DNA from: Holophaga sp.
GTDB lineage: Bacteria; Acidobacteriota; Holophagae; Holophagales; Holophagaceae
Length of the DNA: 6,481 nucleotides
Direction: 5' to 3'
Assembly (NCBI GenBank): GCA_031292735.1
Contig: JARLGP010000147.1
Location: forward strand, 1 to 6,481
Below the pieces are notes generated by a model that was not told the DNA's origin, did no database searches, and saw nothing but the letters and a program-made list of their open reading frames with translations. The translations under genes were made by a program, and so were the position numbers. How positions within the stretch are numbered: position 1 is the stretch's first letter; every line of letters begins with the position of its first letter. Shown here piece after piece: positions 1 to 6,336 of the stretch.

Positions 1-139
1 GCTGCAGCCCCTCGAAGGCCTGGGGGCTGGTCACCTCGTGCACCAGGTGGCGATCGATGTAGAGGAGGGCCGCGCCGTCCCCCCGCGCTTCCACCACGTG
101 GCTATCCCAGAGCTTGTCGTAGAGGGTGGAGCGGCTCAT
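1..139 (-). CDS. leuC: 3-isopropylmalate dehydratase large subunit (5' part only)
   Basis: This is the N-terminus of the large subunit of isopropylmalate isomerase, the cytoplasmic [4Fe-4S] aconitase-family enzyme that converts 2-isopropylmalate to 3-isopropylmalate together with LeuD. The 46 codons present begin [16 protein letters not shown] and carry the family signature [18 protein letters not shown] (about residues 25-42), which is close to invariant at the start of LeuC. The cluster-binding cysteines and the rest of the protein lie beyond the left edge. The ATG overlaps the leuB stop as ATGA, and a GAGGTG Shine-Dalgarno sits 5 bases upstream inside the leuB coding end. Translation is therefore probably coupled to leuB. 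A homoaconitase or methylthioalkylmalate isomerase would share this N-terminus, but the leuA-leuB context argues for leucine. Confidence 0.93.
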   Translation of the reverse strand, partial: MSRSTLYDKLWDSHVVEARGDGAALLYIDRHLVHEVTSPQAFEGLQ

Positions 140-1251
140 GCCGACACCTCGCAGCAGCAGCCACCGCTGCCGGCGGGAGCGTCCTTGCCGGCCGCCTTGG
201 CCAGGCACTGGCGGATGGCCTCCCCCATGCCCCGGGTGCCCACCCGGGCCGGCTGGCAGGCCAGGTCGGCGGTGCCGAAGCCCTGGTCCAGCACCGAGGC
301 GATGGCCGCCTCCAGGGCGGCGGCCTCCTTTTCCAGGCCCAGGCTGTGGCGCAGCAGCATGGCCGCGCTGCCGATGGCGCCCACCGGATTGGCCAGGTCG
401 CGCCCGGCCAGGTCGGGGGCCGAGCCGTGCACCGGTTCGTAGAGGCCGACCTTGCCGCCCAGGCTGGCGCTGGGCAGCATGCCCATGCTGCCGGTGAGCA
501 CCGAGGCCTCGTCGCTGAGGATGTCGCCGAACAGGTTGTCGGTGAGGATCACGTCGAAGCTGCTGGGCCGGGTGACCAGGGCCATGGCGCAGGCGTCCAC
601 GTACAGGTGGTCCAGGGCCACGTCCGGATAGCCCGCGGCCACCTCGATCACCACCCGGCGCCAGAGCTGGCTGGCCTCCAGCACGTTGGCCTTGTCCACG
701 CTGGTGACCTTGCGCCGGCGCAGCCGGGCCAGGTCGAAGGCGCACCGGGCGATGCGCTCCACCTCGAACCGGGTGTAGGGCAAGGTGTTCACCCCGCGGT
801 CCTGGTCCAGGCTGCGCGGCTCGCCGAAATAGAGGCCGCCGGCCAGTTCCCGCACCAGCATCAGGTCGGTGCCGCGCACGATCTCCTCCTTCAGGGGCGA
901 GGAGCTGGCCAGGGCCGGGTGCAGGGCGGCGGGCCGCAGGTTGGCGAAGGCGCCCAGCCCCTGGCGCAGGGCCAGCAGGCCGCTTTCCGGCTTGAGCCCG
1001 GACGGCTGCTTGTCGTGCCGGGGGTCGCCCACGGCCCCCAGCAGCACCGCGTCCGAGGCCAGGCAGGCCTCCAGGGTGGAGGGCGGCAGCGGCACCCCGG
1101 TGGCGTCCAGGGCGGCGCCGCCCACCGGGTAGCTTTGGAATTCGAAATCGTGGCCGTACCGCTGGGCCACCTGGCCCAGGCAGGCGACGGCTTCCCGGGT
1201 CACTTCCGGCCCGATGCCGTCGCCGGGCAGCACTGCGATGGATGCGCGCAT
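136..1251 (-). CDS. leuB: 3-isopropylmalate dehydrogenase
   Basis: The product (371 aa) oxidises and decarboxylates 3-isopropylmalate to 2-oxoisocaproate with NAD+, the third committed step of leucine synthesis, in the cytoplasm. The N-terminal GDGIGPEV (10-17), [13 protein letters not shown] (134-146, with the family Tyr at 141), SVDKANVL (184-191, catalytic Lys187), YVDACAM (217-223, metal-binding Asp219), [14 protein letters not shown] (237-250, Asp243 and Asp247) and the NAD-binding stretch [13 protein letters not shown] (271-283) are all intact and correctly spaced. The length is slightly over the usual 350-365 aa because of a C-terminal tail containing GGCCCEVSA. The ATG is supported by AAAGGAA 5 bases upstream, a site that overlaps the leuA stop. 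The gene follows leuA after 11 bases and overlaps leuC by 4. The frame stays open upstream through leuA, but everything before codon 1251 lacks family similarity. Confidence 0.97.
   Translation of the reverse strand: MRASIAVLPGDGIGPEVTREAVACLGQVAQRYGHDFEFQSYPVGGAALDATGVPLPPSTLEACLASDAVLLGAVGDPRHDKQPSGLKPESGLLALRQGLGAFANLRPAALHPALASSSPLKEEIVRGTDLMLVRELAGGLYFGEPRSLDQDRGVNTLPYTRFEVERIARCAFDLARLRRRKVTSVDKANVLEASQLWRRVVIEVAAGYPDVALDHLYVDACAMALVTRPSSFDVILTDNLFGDILSDEASVLTGSMGMLPSASLGGKVGLYEPVHGSAPDLAGRDLANPVGAIGSAAMLLRHSLGLEKEAAALEAAIASVLDQGFGTADLACQPARVGTRGMGEAIRQCLAKAAGKDAPAGSGGCCCEVSA
145..150 (-). promoter_or_regulatory. leuC ribosome binding site inside leuB
   Basis: On the minus strand GAGGTG lies 5 bases before the leuC ATG. 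The same bases encode Glu-Val in the last codons of leuB, directly after three TGC codons. The arrangement with the ATGA overlap suggests that ribosomes finishing leuB reinitiate on leuC. This is a positional inference. Confidence 0.65.
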
Positions 1252-1262
1252 GAGGGTTCCTT

Positions 1263-2807
1263 TCAGGCGTTGATGCTGGGGTCGGCGGCGCGGACCCGCT
1301 GGGTGGCCTTGTTGACCGCTTTCAGATAGGCCTGGGCGCTGCTGCCGACGATGTCGGTGCTGGCGGCCTTGCCGGAGAACGTGCCCTCCGGGAAGCGCAC
1401 CCGCAGGAACACCTCGCCCAGGGCGTCGGCACCGCCGGTGACCGAGGCCAGGCGGTAGTCCAGCAGCTCGCCCTGGAAGCCGGTGATCCGGTTGATGGCT
1501 TCGAACACCGCGTTCACCGGGCCGTCGCCGGAGGCGGTCTCGGTGATCTCCTTCTCCCCGTCGAACAGGATCACCAGGGCGGTGGCGATGGAGTGGGTGC
1601 CGGCCGTGGCCTGCACCGCCCGCAGCTGGTAGGTGTCGGCGCCGTCGGTGAGGCCGTCGTTGACCAGGGCCACCAGGTCCTCGTCGAAGATCTCCTTCTT
1701 CTGGTCGGCCAGCCGGGTGAACATCAGGTAGGCCTGGGCCAGCACCTCGGGGGCCAGTTCGAAGCCCAGCTCCTTGAAGCGCTGGTCCAGGGCGTGGCGG
1801 CCGCTGTGCTTGCCCAGCACCAGGCTGGAGGTCTTCACCCCCACGCTTTCGGGGGTCATGATCTCGTAGGTGGTGGGGCTGGCCATGACCCCGTGCTGGT
1901 GGATCCCGGCCTCGTGGGAGAAGGCGTTCTTGCCCACCACGGCCTTGTTCGGCTGCACCTGCACCCCGGTGATGTGCGACAGCAGCTGGCTGGTGCGGAA
2001 GAGCTCGGGGGTGACCACCCGGGTGTCGAAGGCCAGCCGGTCGCGGCGCACCCGCAGGGCCATGACCACCTCCTCCAGGGAGGCGTTGCCGGCCCGCTCG
2101 CCGATGCCGTTGATGGTGCACTCCACCTGCCGGGCGCCCGCCTCGATGGCGGCCAGGGTGTTGGCCACCCCCAGGCCCAGGTCGTTGTGGCAGTGCACGC
2201 TGAGCACCGCCTGTTCGAGGGCCGGCACCCGCTGGCGCAGGCTGCGCAGCAGCTCGCCGTATTCCTCGGGCACGGTGTAGCCCACCGTGTCGGGGATGTT
2301 GATCACCGTGGCCCCCTCCTCCAGGGCCGCGGCCACCACTTCGCACAGGAAGTCCAGGTCGCTGCGGGTGGCGTCCTCGGCGCTGAACTCCACGTCGGCG
2401 GTGTGGCCCTTGGCCCGCCGCACGGCCTCCCGGGCCATCACCAGCACCTCGCCCCGGGTCTTCTGCAGCTTGAACTTCATGTGGATGTCGGAGGTGGCCA
2501 GGAAGGTGTGGATGCGCGGCCGCGCGGCCTCCCTGAGCGCCTCCCAGGCCCGGTCGATGTCCGCCGGCAAGGTGCGGCACAGCGCGGCGATCACCGGGCC
2601 CCGGATCTCCCGGGCCACCATCTGCACCGAGGCGAAATCGTCCAGGCTGGCCACCGGGAACCCGGCTTCGATCACGTCCACGTTGAGCGCGGCCAGCTGG
2701 TGGGCGAAGCGAAGCTTCTCCCGGGGCTGCATGGTGCAGCCGGGGCTCTGCTCGCCGTCACGGAGGGTGGTGTCGAAGATGGAGATGAATTGCGGTTCGC
2801 GTTGCAT
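1263..2807 (-). CDS. leuA: 2-isopropylmalate synthase
   Basis: The product (514 aa) condenses acetyl-CoA with 2-oxoisovalerate to 2-isopropylmalate, the committed and normally leucine-inhibited step of leucine synthesis. The N-terminal HMGL-like TIM barrel carries [12 protein letters not shown] (12-23, catalytic Arg16 and metal ligand Asp17), HCHND (205-209, metal-binding His205 and His207) and NGIGERAGN (233-241). GKHSGRHAL (332-340) lies in the linker subdomains. The C-terminal LeuA allosteric dimer domain runs from about 390 to 505 and includes [12 protein letters not shown] (427-438) and the [17 protein letters not shown] segment (479-495). Length and domain order match the standard bacterial enzyme (E. 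coli type, about 520 aa), so feedback control by leucine is expected. GAGGTT lies 8 bases before the ATG. Homocitrate or citramalate synthase share the barrel, but length, motifs and the leuB-leuC neighbours favour LeuA. Confidence 0.97.
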   Translation of the reverse strand: MQREPQFISIFDTTLRDGEQSPGCTMQPREKLRFAHQLAALNVDVIEAGFPVASLDDFASVQMVAREIRGPVIAALCRTLPADIDRAWEALREAARPRIHTFLATSDIHMKFKLQKTRGEVLVMAREAVRRAKGHTADVEFSAEDATRSDLDFLCEVVAAALEEGATVINIPDTVGYTVPEEYGELLRSLRQRVPALEQAVLSVHCHNDLGLGVANTLAAIEAGARQVECTINGIGERAGNASLEEVVMALRVRRDRLAFDTRVVTPELFRTSQLLSHITGVQVQPNKAVVGKNAFSHEAGIHQHGVMASPTTYEIMTPESVGVKTSSLVLGKHSGRHALDQRFKELGFELAPEVLAQAYLMFTRLADQKKEIFDEDLVALVNDGLTDGADTYQLRAVQATAGTHSIATALVILFDGEKEITETASGDGPVNAVFEAINRITGFQGELLDYRLASVTGGADALGEVFLRVRFPEGTFSGKAASTDIVGSSAQAYLKAVNKATQRVRAADPSINA

Positions 2808-2876
2808 GGTTGCAGAACCTCGAGAGTTGAATCTCCAGTGAGCCCCTGGGGCCGCGGATTGTCCATGGCTATTGCT

Positions 2877-2905
2877 ATTATTTAGGCCGGTATAAGCAGG
2901 GCCAA
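2877..2905 (-). promoter_or_regulatory. candidate sigma70-type promoter for leuABC
   Basis: Reading the minus strand, TTGGCC (2905-2900) is followed after exactly 17 bases by AATAAT (2882-2877), which matches 5 of 6 bases of TATAAT. Transcription would begin near 2870, giving a leader of about 60 bases before the leuA ATG. That leader holds small inverted repeats (GAGA-TCTC, and GGTT-CTGC-AACC over the ribosome site), but no run of leucine codons and nothing recognisable as a T-box. The promoter sits just after the stop of the upstream gene in a local AT-rich pocket, which supports it. It is a pattern match only. Confidence 0.5.
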
Positions 2906-2921
2906 TGAAATTTCCGAGGTT

Positions 2922-4427
2922 TCAGCGCGCGTCCGGCGGGGCCTCGGCCAGCAGGCCCTGCTCCGCGGCGGCGGCGTCCCGGGCCGCCCGGGACAGCTCG
3001 GCGGGGGCGGCCGGATCGGGCTGGAGCCCATCGGCCCAGGGCGGATCCACGCGGCCCTGGGCACCGCCCGGGAGGCCCGGAAGCTGGCCGCCCGGGTGGG
3101 CCTGGAGGTAGGCCAGGCCCTGGTCGAGGGTGGCGCGCATGCGGTTCTGCAGTTCCACCAGGTCACCGAGGGCCACGGAAACCACGGTGCCCCTGGTGAA
3201 GCTCGGGCCCCGGCTGGCCAGCACCACCACGTCGGCCCGGCTGGCGCCGGCCGGCGGCGGCCCGGCAAGCTGCAGCACGGTGCCCTCCGGAAGGAGCCAT
3301 TCCTGGTCGCCGGACCAGGCCGGAACGCTGCCCGCCACCAGGAGGACCCGCGGCCGCCGCCCGCTGAACAGGGACGGCCGCGGCCAGGGCGGCAGCGGCT
3401 GGTCCTGGGCCAGGGCCTGCTGCTCGGCCTGCTCCTGCTCCACCAGCAGGCGGACCTCGTCGGCCATGGCCTGCTGCACCACCGGGGTCAGGGCGGCGCC
3501 GGGATCATCGGTGCCGGTGCCGGCCAGGCCGTCATCCAGGTCGGCCTGGTAGGCCTCCTCCAGGGTGGCCCCCAGCATGAAGTCGGTGAGCCAGAACACC
3601 GGCCCGGTGTAGCAGCGGGAGGGCCGGAAGTAGGGGCGGCTGCGCCGGAACCAGGGCTGCGCCTTCCAGCCCCAGCGGTAGTAGACCAGCCGGCTCCACG
3701 GCCGGCGCGCCCAGTCGTAGAAGCCGGCACGCCAGTAGCTGCTGGGCAGGTAGAGGTTGAACGTATCGCCCCGGTAGGCCCAGGGCCGGTAGATCCGGGC
3801 GGCGACCGCGCCGTCGGCGACGATGCTGCGCCGCACCAGGGCCTGGCCGCGCACCTGGAGGGGGGTCTGGACATAGCCCCGGAGCCCGGTGCCTTCGGCA
3901 TGCACCAGCCCGCCGCCGGGACGGGGCGTTTCCACCCGGCGCCGGCCGCCGTACAGGTAGCGGACCACCGTGCCTCCCGGAGTGCGCAGTTCCCGCAGGG
4001 CCCCCCCTGTCCCCCGGCGGATCTCGCCGCCTTCCCGGGTGCGGACCACCTCCAGCGGGGCGGGGCCTGGCCTGGAGGAGGGCCGGACGGGCGCGGGATG
4101 CAGTTCCCGCACGGGCCGGGCGTGGCCCCTGGGCTTCGTGGGGCGGGCCGACTCGACCAGAGGCGCCGGAGCGGGCTCGGCGGGCGGTTCCGGGGCGGGC
4201 GCCTCGGCGCCGGGCATGGGCACTATCCCCACGAACCCCTGCCGGTGCCCATGGCGGGGCCTTTCCTCCCGCTCCGGCGGCTTCGGCCTGGGTTCCGACC
4301 GCCAGGTGAAGACCTGCTGATCCGCGGCCTGGGCGGCAGGCGGAGGCGGGGCCGGCGCAGCCCCCAGCAGCAAAGCCAGGGGGAGCCAGCCGGGCAAGAC
4401 AGTTCCTAGAACAATCCGGTAGTTCAA
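2922..4427 (-). CDS. secreted Pro/Arg-rich protein of unknown function
   Basis: I cannot assign a function. From the TTG at 4427 the protein is 501 aa. A signal peptide is visible: short basic start MNYR, hydrophobic core at about 5-24, and a probable cleavage after AQA at 32-34. Next come a Pro/Glu/Arg-rich low-complexity stretch (about 45-125) and a region rich in Arg, Tyr and Trp (about 125-285) with a dense aromatic core at 212-262 ending in FWLTDFML. A Gln/Glu-rich helical segment follows (about 313-340, containing ADEVRLLVEQEQ), then a beta-like domain (about 360-425) and an Ala-rich tail. This order recalls uncharacterised exported proteins I associate with Acidobacteriota, from memory only. 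No catalytic motif, lipobox or membrane anchor after the signal is seen. The gene runs in the same direction as leuA, 114 bases upstream. ATG at 4442 is the alternative start. Confidence 0.8.
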   Translation of the reverse strand: MNYRIVLGTVLPGWLPLALLLGAAPAPPPPAAQAADQQVFTWRSEPRPKPPEREERPRHGHRQGFVGIVPMPGAEAPAPEPPAEPAPAPLVESARPTKPRGHARPVRELHPAPVRPSSRPGPAPLEVVRTREGGEIRRGTGGALRELRTPGGTVVRYLYGGRRRVETPRPGGGLVHAEGTGLRGYVQTPLQVRGQALVRRSIVADGAVAARIYRPWAYRGDTFNLYLPSSYWRAGFYDWARRPWSRLVYYRWGWKAQPWFRRSRPYFRPSRCYTGPVFWLTDFMLGATLEEAYQADLDDGLAGTGTDDPGAALTPVVQQAMADEVRLLVEQEQAEQQALAQDQPLPPWPRPSLFSGRRPRVLLVAGSVPAWSGDQEWLLPEGTVLQLAGPPPAGASRADVVVLASRGPSFTRGTVVSVALGDLVELQNRMRATLDQGLAYLQAHPGGQLPGLPGGAQGRVDPPWADGLQPDPAAPAELSRAARDAAAAEQGLLAEAPPDAR

Positions 4428-4433
4428 GGGGCG

Positions 4434-4440
4434 CTCCTCC
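4434..4440 (-). promoter_or_regulatory. Shine-Dalgarno favouring a TTG start for the secreted protein
   Basis: On the minus strand GGAGGAG lies 6 bases before TTG at 4427, an almost ideal site and spacing. The in-frame ATG at 4442 overlaps this motif and has only a weak AGAAG in front of it. Starting at TTG also gives a cleaner signal peptide n-region (MNYR) instead of the acidic MEERPLNYR. The start choice is an inference from these two points. Confidence 0.6.
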
Positions 4441-4463
4441 ATCTTCTGTCGCAGACGGGAACG

Positions 4464-4511
4464 TGGGATCCCAAAAAGTGCAGGGTATACCCCTTAGACC
4501 GGTGGAACCGG
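4464..4511. repeat. cluster of short palindromes in the divergent intergenic region
   Basis: Three dyads lie close together: TGGGATCCCA (4464-4473, perfect 10-base palindrome), GGGTATACCC (4483-4492, perfect 10-base palindrome, 19 bases on centre to centre) and CCGGT-GGA-ACCGG (4499-4511, 5-base stem). They fall between the start of the secreted protein gene and the candidate promoter of the plus-strand genes, where operators would be expected. The minus-strand copy of the second palindrome contains TATACC, a possible -10 for the secreted protein gene, with TTGCCG 19 bases upstream, which is a poor spacing. No known regulator motif is recognised. Confidence 0.4.
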
Positions 4512-4517
4512 CAAGCG

Positions 4518-4531
4518 TTTAAGCTTTAAGC
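4518..4531 (+). repeat. tandem 7-base repeat TTTAAGC x2
   Basis: TTTAAGC occurs twice back to back (4518-4524 and 4525-4531) in an AT-rich spot of the intergenic region. It may be a chance feature or part of an AT-rich regulatory stretch. No function can be assigned. Confidence 0.35.
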
Positions 4532-4549
4532 TGGCGTGCTGGATTAACC

Positions 4550-4578
4550 TTGTCCATTCCGGACGGCCCCGGCATAAA
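4550..4578 (+). promoter_or_regulatory. candidate promoter for the kinase fragment and MFS exporter
   Basis: TTGTCC (4550-4555) is followed after exactly 17 bases by CATAAA (4573-4578). Each hexamer matches 4 of 6 consensus bases. Transcription would begin near 4585, before the kinase remnant, and run on into the exporter gene. This is a weak pattern match, but it is the best plus-strand candidate in the 180-base intergenic stretch. Confidence 0.35.
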
Positions 4579-4622
4579 TGGTTGGCAGACAGACGGACCG
4601 GACAAACCATTGACAAGACGAA

Positions 4623-5006
4623 TTGCTTTCCAGCCTGTTCCCCGGGGAGATCAAGGTTTTGGGAGATTACATCCGGTGTTCAGACAGGCTTAAGAACGCC
4701 CTCGGTGGCCATGTTGTGGCGCTCTTGCGATCTGGCATATCGGTAGTGCTCGATTTCCCCGCGAATACCCAACGCCAGCGGTCCTGGCTGCGGGGCCTGT
4801 TCGTAACGGCAGGTGTTGCCCACAAGCTGCACTATCTCGACCTGCCAGACGAAACGTGCAAGGAACGACTGCGGGCGCGCAATGCCGCTGGATTACATCC
4901 ATTCGCCACCACCGACGCGGAGTTCGATGCGATCACTCGACACTTCCTCCCACCCTCCACAGAAGAGGGCTTCGAGATCGATCGCCTGAGCCCAGACCAA
5001 GCATGA
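4623..5006 (+). pseudogene. N-terminally truncated zeta-toxin/AAA-type P-loop kinase
   Basis: The open frame (127 codons from a TTG) matches the middle and end of small kinase-like AAA ATPases of about 150-160 aa. Recognisable parts are LFPGEI (5-10), the Walker B-like strand VVLDFPANTQRQR (41-53), LHYLDLPDETCKERLRARN (69-87, with lid-type arginines), HPFATTDAEFD (92-102) and the C-terminal EEGFEI (114-119). The family normally starts with a Walker A loop of the GKST type about 20 residues before the point where similarity begins here (near 4617). That loop is absent: the same frame has a TGA at 4611-4613, and no upstream frame supplies GKS/T. No Shine-Dalgarno precedes 4623; TTG at 4659, after GGGGAG, is another possible start. 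Without the P-loop it should not bind ATP. I read it as a decayed or recombined 3' remnant, although the frame itself has no internal stops. Confidence 0.7.
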
Positions 5007-5016
5007 GGGGGAGCGC

Positions 5017-6318
5017 ATGCGGAACACACCATCCATGGAGGGGCGCGTCCTTCTCCTCCAGGAACCCGGGTTCAGGTGGCTGCTGCTCGGCAGCAGTGTC
5101 TCACTGCTGGGTGACCAATTCACCCTGCTTGCCCTGCCATGGCTGGTCCTGAGCCTGACCAAGGACACTCTGATCCTGGGATTGGTCCTGGCGTTCGCTG
5201 GCGTTCCAAGAGTGATTTTAATTCTTTTCGGGGGTGCACTTACCGATCGCTATTCACCCAAGCGGGTTCTGATGGCCACAAAATGCGTGAACACTGTCCT
5301 GCTTGGGCTTTTTGCGATCCTGGTCGTTATGGGAGCCCTTCGGTTCTGGATGGTCTACGGCTTCGCGATCGGCATCGGCCTCGCGTCAGCCTTCAGCTTC
5401 CCTTCCGGCAGTGCAATCTGCTCCCAAGTTGTCGAATCAAAGCGGCTGCAGACCGCCAATTCGATTCTGATGAGTATGCGCCAGATATCCATGCTGGCAG
5501 GTCCGCTGCTGGCGGGCCTTCTCGTCGCCTTTTTCGGGGGGGGCGGAACGAACCATCCATCAGGAGAGAAAGGCCTGGGACTTGCTTTTGCCTTCGACGC
5601 CTTCAGCTTCGCGTTTTCCGCCTGGACCCTCACAAAGGTCCCGGTAAATTCTGTGGAGAATTCCCACCCCGGTCCCTCGGGCAAGCCCGTCCTCCACGCC
5701 ATCATGGGAGGCTTGCGCCACTTCTGGAAGGACAAGAGCCTTCGTGCCTTCTGCCTTTTTGCCGGAGCAGTGAATTTCTTCATCAGCGGCCCTCTCCAGG
5801 TTGGCCTGCCAGTGTTGGCCAGCGCTTACCTCGGACACAGCGCCTCCACCTTTGGAGCATGGATGAGTTTCTATGGAACGGGCACCCTCGCGGGTATGGC
5901 CATTTCCGGGGCTTTGCCTGAATCTGGCGAAGGCCAGCTTGGAATGATGGCACTGCTCATCAATGGCTTGACTGGCCTTCTCCTACTTCCCATCGGCCTG
6001 GTCCGCGCTCCGTGGCAATGCTCCATCCTCTTGGGAGTCATCGGTCTCCTCGGAGGTTTCATCAAAACGGCATTCTTCACTTGGATCCAACGTCGTGTTC
6101 CCCTAGAGATGCTGGGACGGGCCATGAGCCTTTTTATGTTCATCTACATGGGTCTGACCCCCGTCTCTGCGGCCATGACAGGCTGGCTGATGCGCGGAGT
6201 CAACGTTTCTAGGTTTTTCACGCTATGTGGTTGGTCGCTAATCGGGATTGTGATCACAGGATGGGTAACCCCGAATTTGCGGGACATTTCCGCGGATGGT
6301 ACCCAGCGCGATACTTGA
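5017..6318 (+). CDS. MFS transporter, EntS/MFS_3-like exporter
   Basis: The product is a 433-aa inner-membrane protein of the major facilitator superfamily, probably a proton-driven exporter; the substrate cannot be read from the sequence. About 12 hydrophobic helices are visible, roughly at 20-45, 52-72, 86-106, 110-132, 155-174, 187-206, 243-263, 278-299, 308-328, 334-354, 365-389 and 400-418. The loop between helices 2 and 3 carries motif A, GGALTDRYSPKR (72-83). LQTANSILMSMRQ leading into AGPLLAGLL (144-169), DAFSFAFSAWTL (194-205) and the IQRRVPLEMLGRAMSL segment (357-372) are typical of the MFS_3 group that includes the enterobactin exporter EntS and macrolide efflux proteins. A GGGGGAG stretch precedes the ATG; Met7 is an alternative start. 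The gene begins 10 bases after the kinase remnant, so the two probably share a transcript. Its GC is well below that of the flanking genes. Confidence 0.88.
   Translation: MRNTPSMEGRVLLLQEPGFRWLLLGSSVSLLGDQFTLLALPWLVLSLTKDTLILGLVLAFAGVPRVILILFGGALTDRYSPKRVLMATKCVNTVLLGLFAILVVMGALRFWMVYGFAIGIGLASAFSFPSGSAICSQVVESKRLQTANSILMSMRQISMLAGPLLAGLLVAFFGGGGTNHPSGEKGLGLAFAFDAFSFAFSAWTLTKVPVNSVENSHPGPSGKPVLHAIMGGLRHFWKDKSLRAFCLFAGAVNFFISGPLQVGLPVLASAYLGHSASTFGAWMSFYGTGTLAGMAISGALPESGEGQLGMMALLINGLTGLLLLPIGLVRAPWQCSILLGVIGLLGGFIKTAFFTWIQRRVPLEMLGRAMSLFMFIYMGLTPVSAAMTGWLMRGVNVSRFFTLCGWSLIGIVITGWVTPNLRDISADGTQRDT
5536..5543 (+). repeat. in-frame run of eight G inside the MFS gene
   Basis: A G8 homopolymer directly follows TTTTTC and encodes part of Phe-Phe-Gly-Gly-Gly-Gly (residues 172-177) at the end of the helix-5 region. 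Runs of this length are prone to replication slippage, which would truncate the transporter in its first half. No evidence of actual variation can be obtained from one sequence. Confidence 0.6.
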
Positions 6319-6336
6319 GTTATTCCATAGCGGCCC

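Larger units (their letters stand above)
4443..6336. other. lower-GC segment, probable acquired island
   Basis: Counting sample 60-base rows by eye gives about 77% GC at 2041-2100 in leuA, against about 50-55% at 4441-4560 and 55% at 5221-5280. The change begins at the end of the secreted protein gene and ends where the dehydrogenase stop begins at 6337. Third codon positions in the exporter are far more mixed than in leuA or leuB. No transposase, integrase, tRNA or flanking repeat was seen at either edge, so the mechanism of arrival is unknown. Confidence 0.6.

Noticed and set aside
1252..2580. The leuB frame stays open upstream right through leuA, giving a possible 814-codon product.
   Set aside because: The extra part has no family similarity and is Gly/Arg/Pro-rich, as expected from an off-frame reading of GC-rich DNA. 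leuB has its own ribosome site and typical start at 1251.
2800..2866. A small frame from ATG at 2866 overlapping the leuA start, considered as a leucine attenuator leader peptide.
   Set aside because: It has no run of leucine codons, no good ribosome site, runs far into leuA out of frame, and no terminator/antiterminator pair follows.
2903..2925. Inverted repeat TGAAA...TTTCA at the end of the secreted protein gene, considered as a terminator.
   Set aside because: The 5-base AT-rich stem with a 9-base loop and no following T-run is too weak, and it overlaps the proposed leuA -35 region.
346..4409. Long open frames on the plus strand opposite leuB, leuA and the secreted protein gene (for example 346-1329, 1593-2885 and 3096-4409).
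   Set aside because: They are His/Gly/Ala/Gln-rich antisense mirrors of real genes with GC-rich third positions and contain no recognisable domain.
4501..4536. A P-loop-like string GGTGKR in the plus-strand frame starting at 4501, considered as the missing head of the kinase.
   Set aside because: Lys is followed by Arg instead of Ser/Thr, the distance to the conserved part (about 34 codons) is longer than the family's roughly 20, and it lies in another frame next to the stop TAG at 4494-4496.
6319..6336. A possible shared bidirectional terminator between the exporter and the dehydrogenase.
   Set aside because: The 18-base gap contains no stem with a T-run on either strand.
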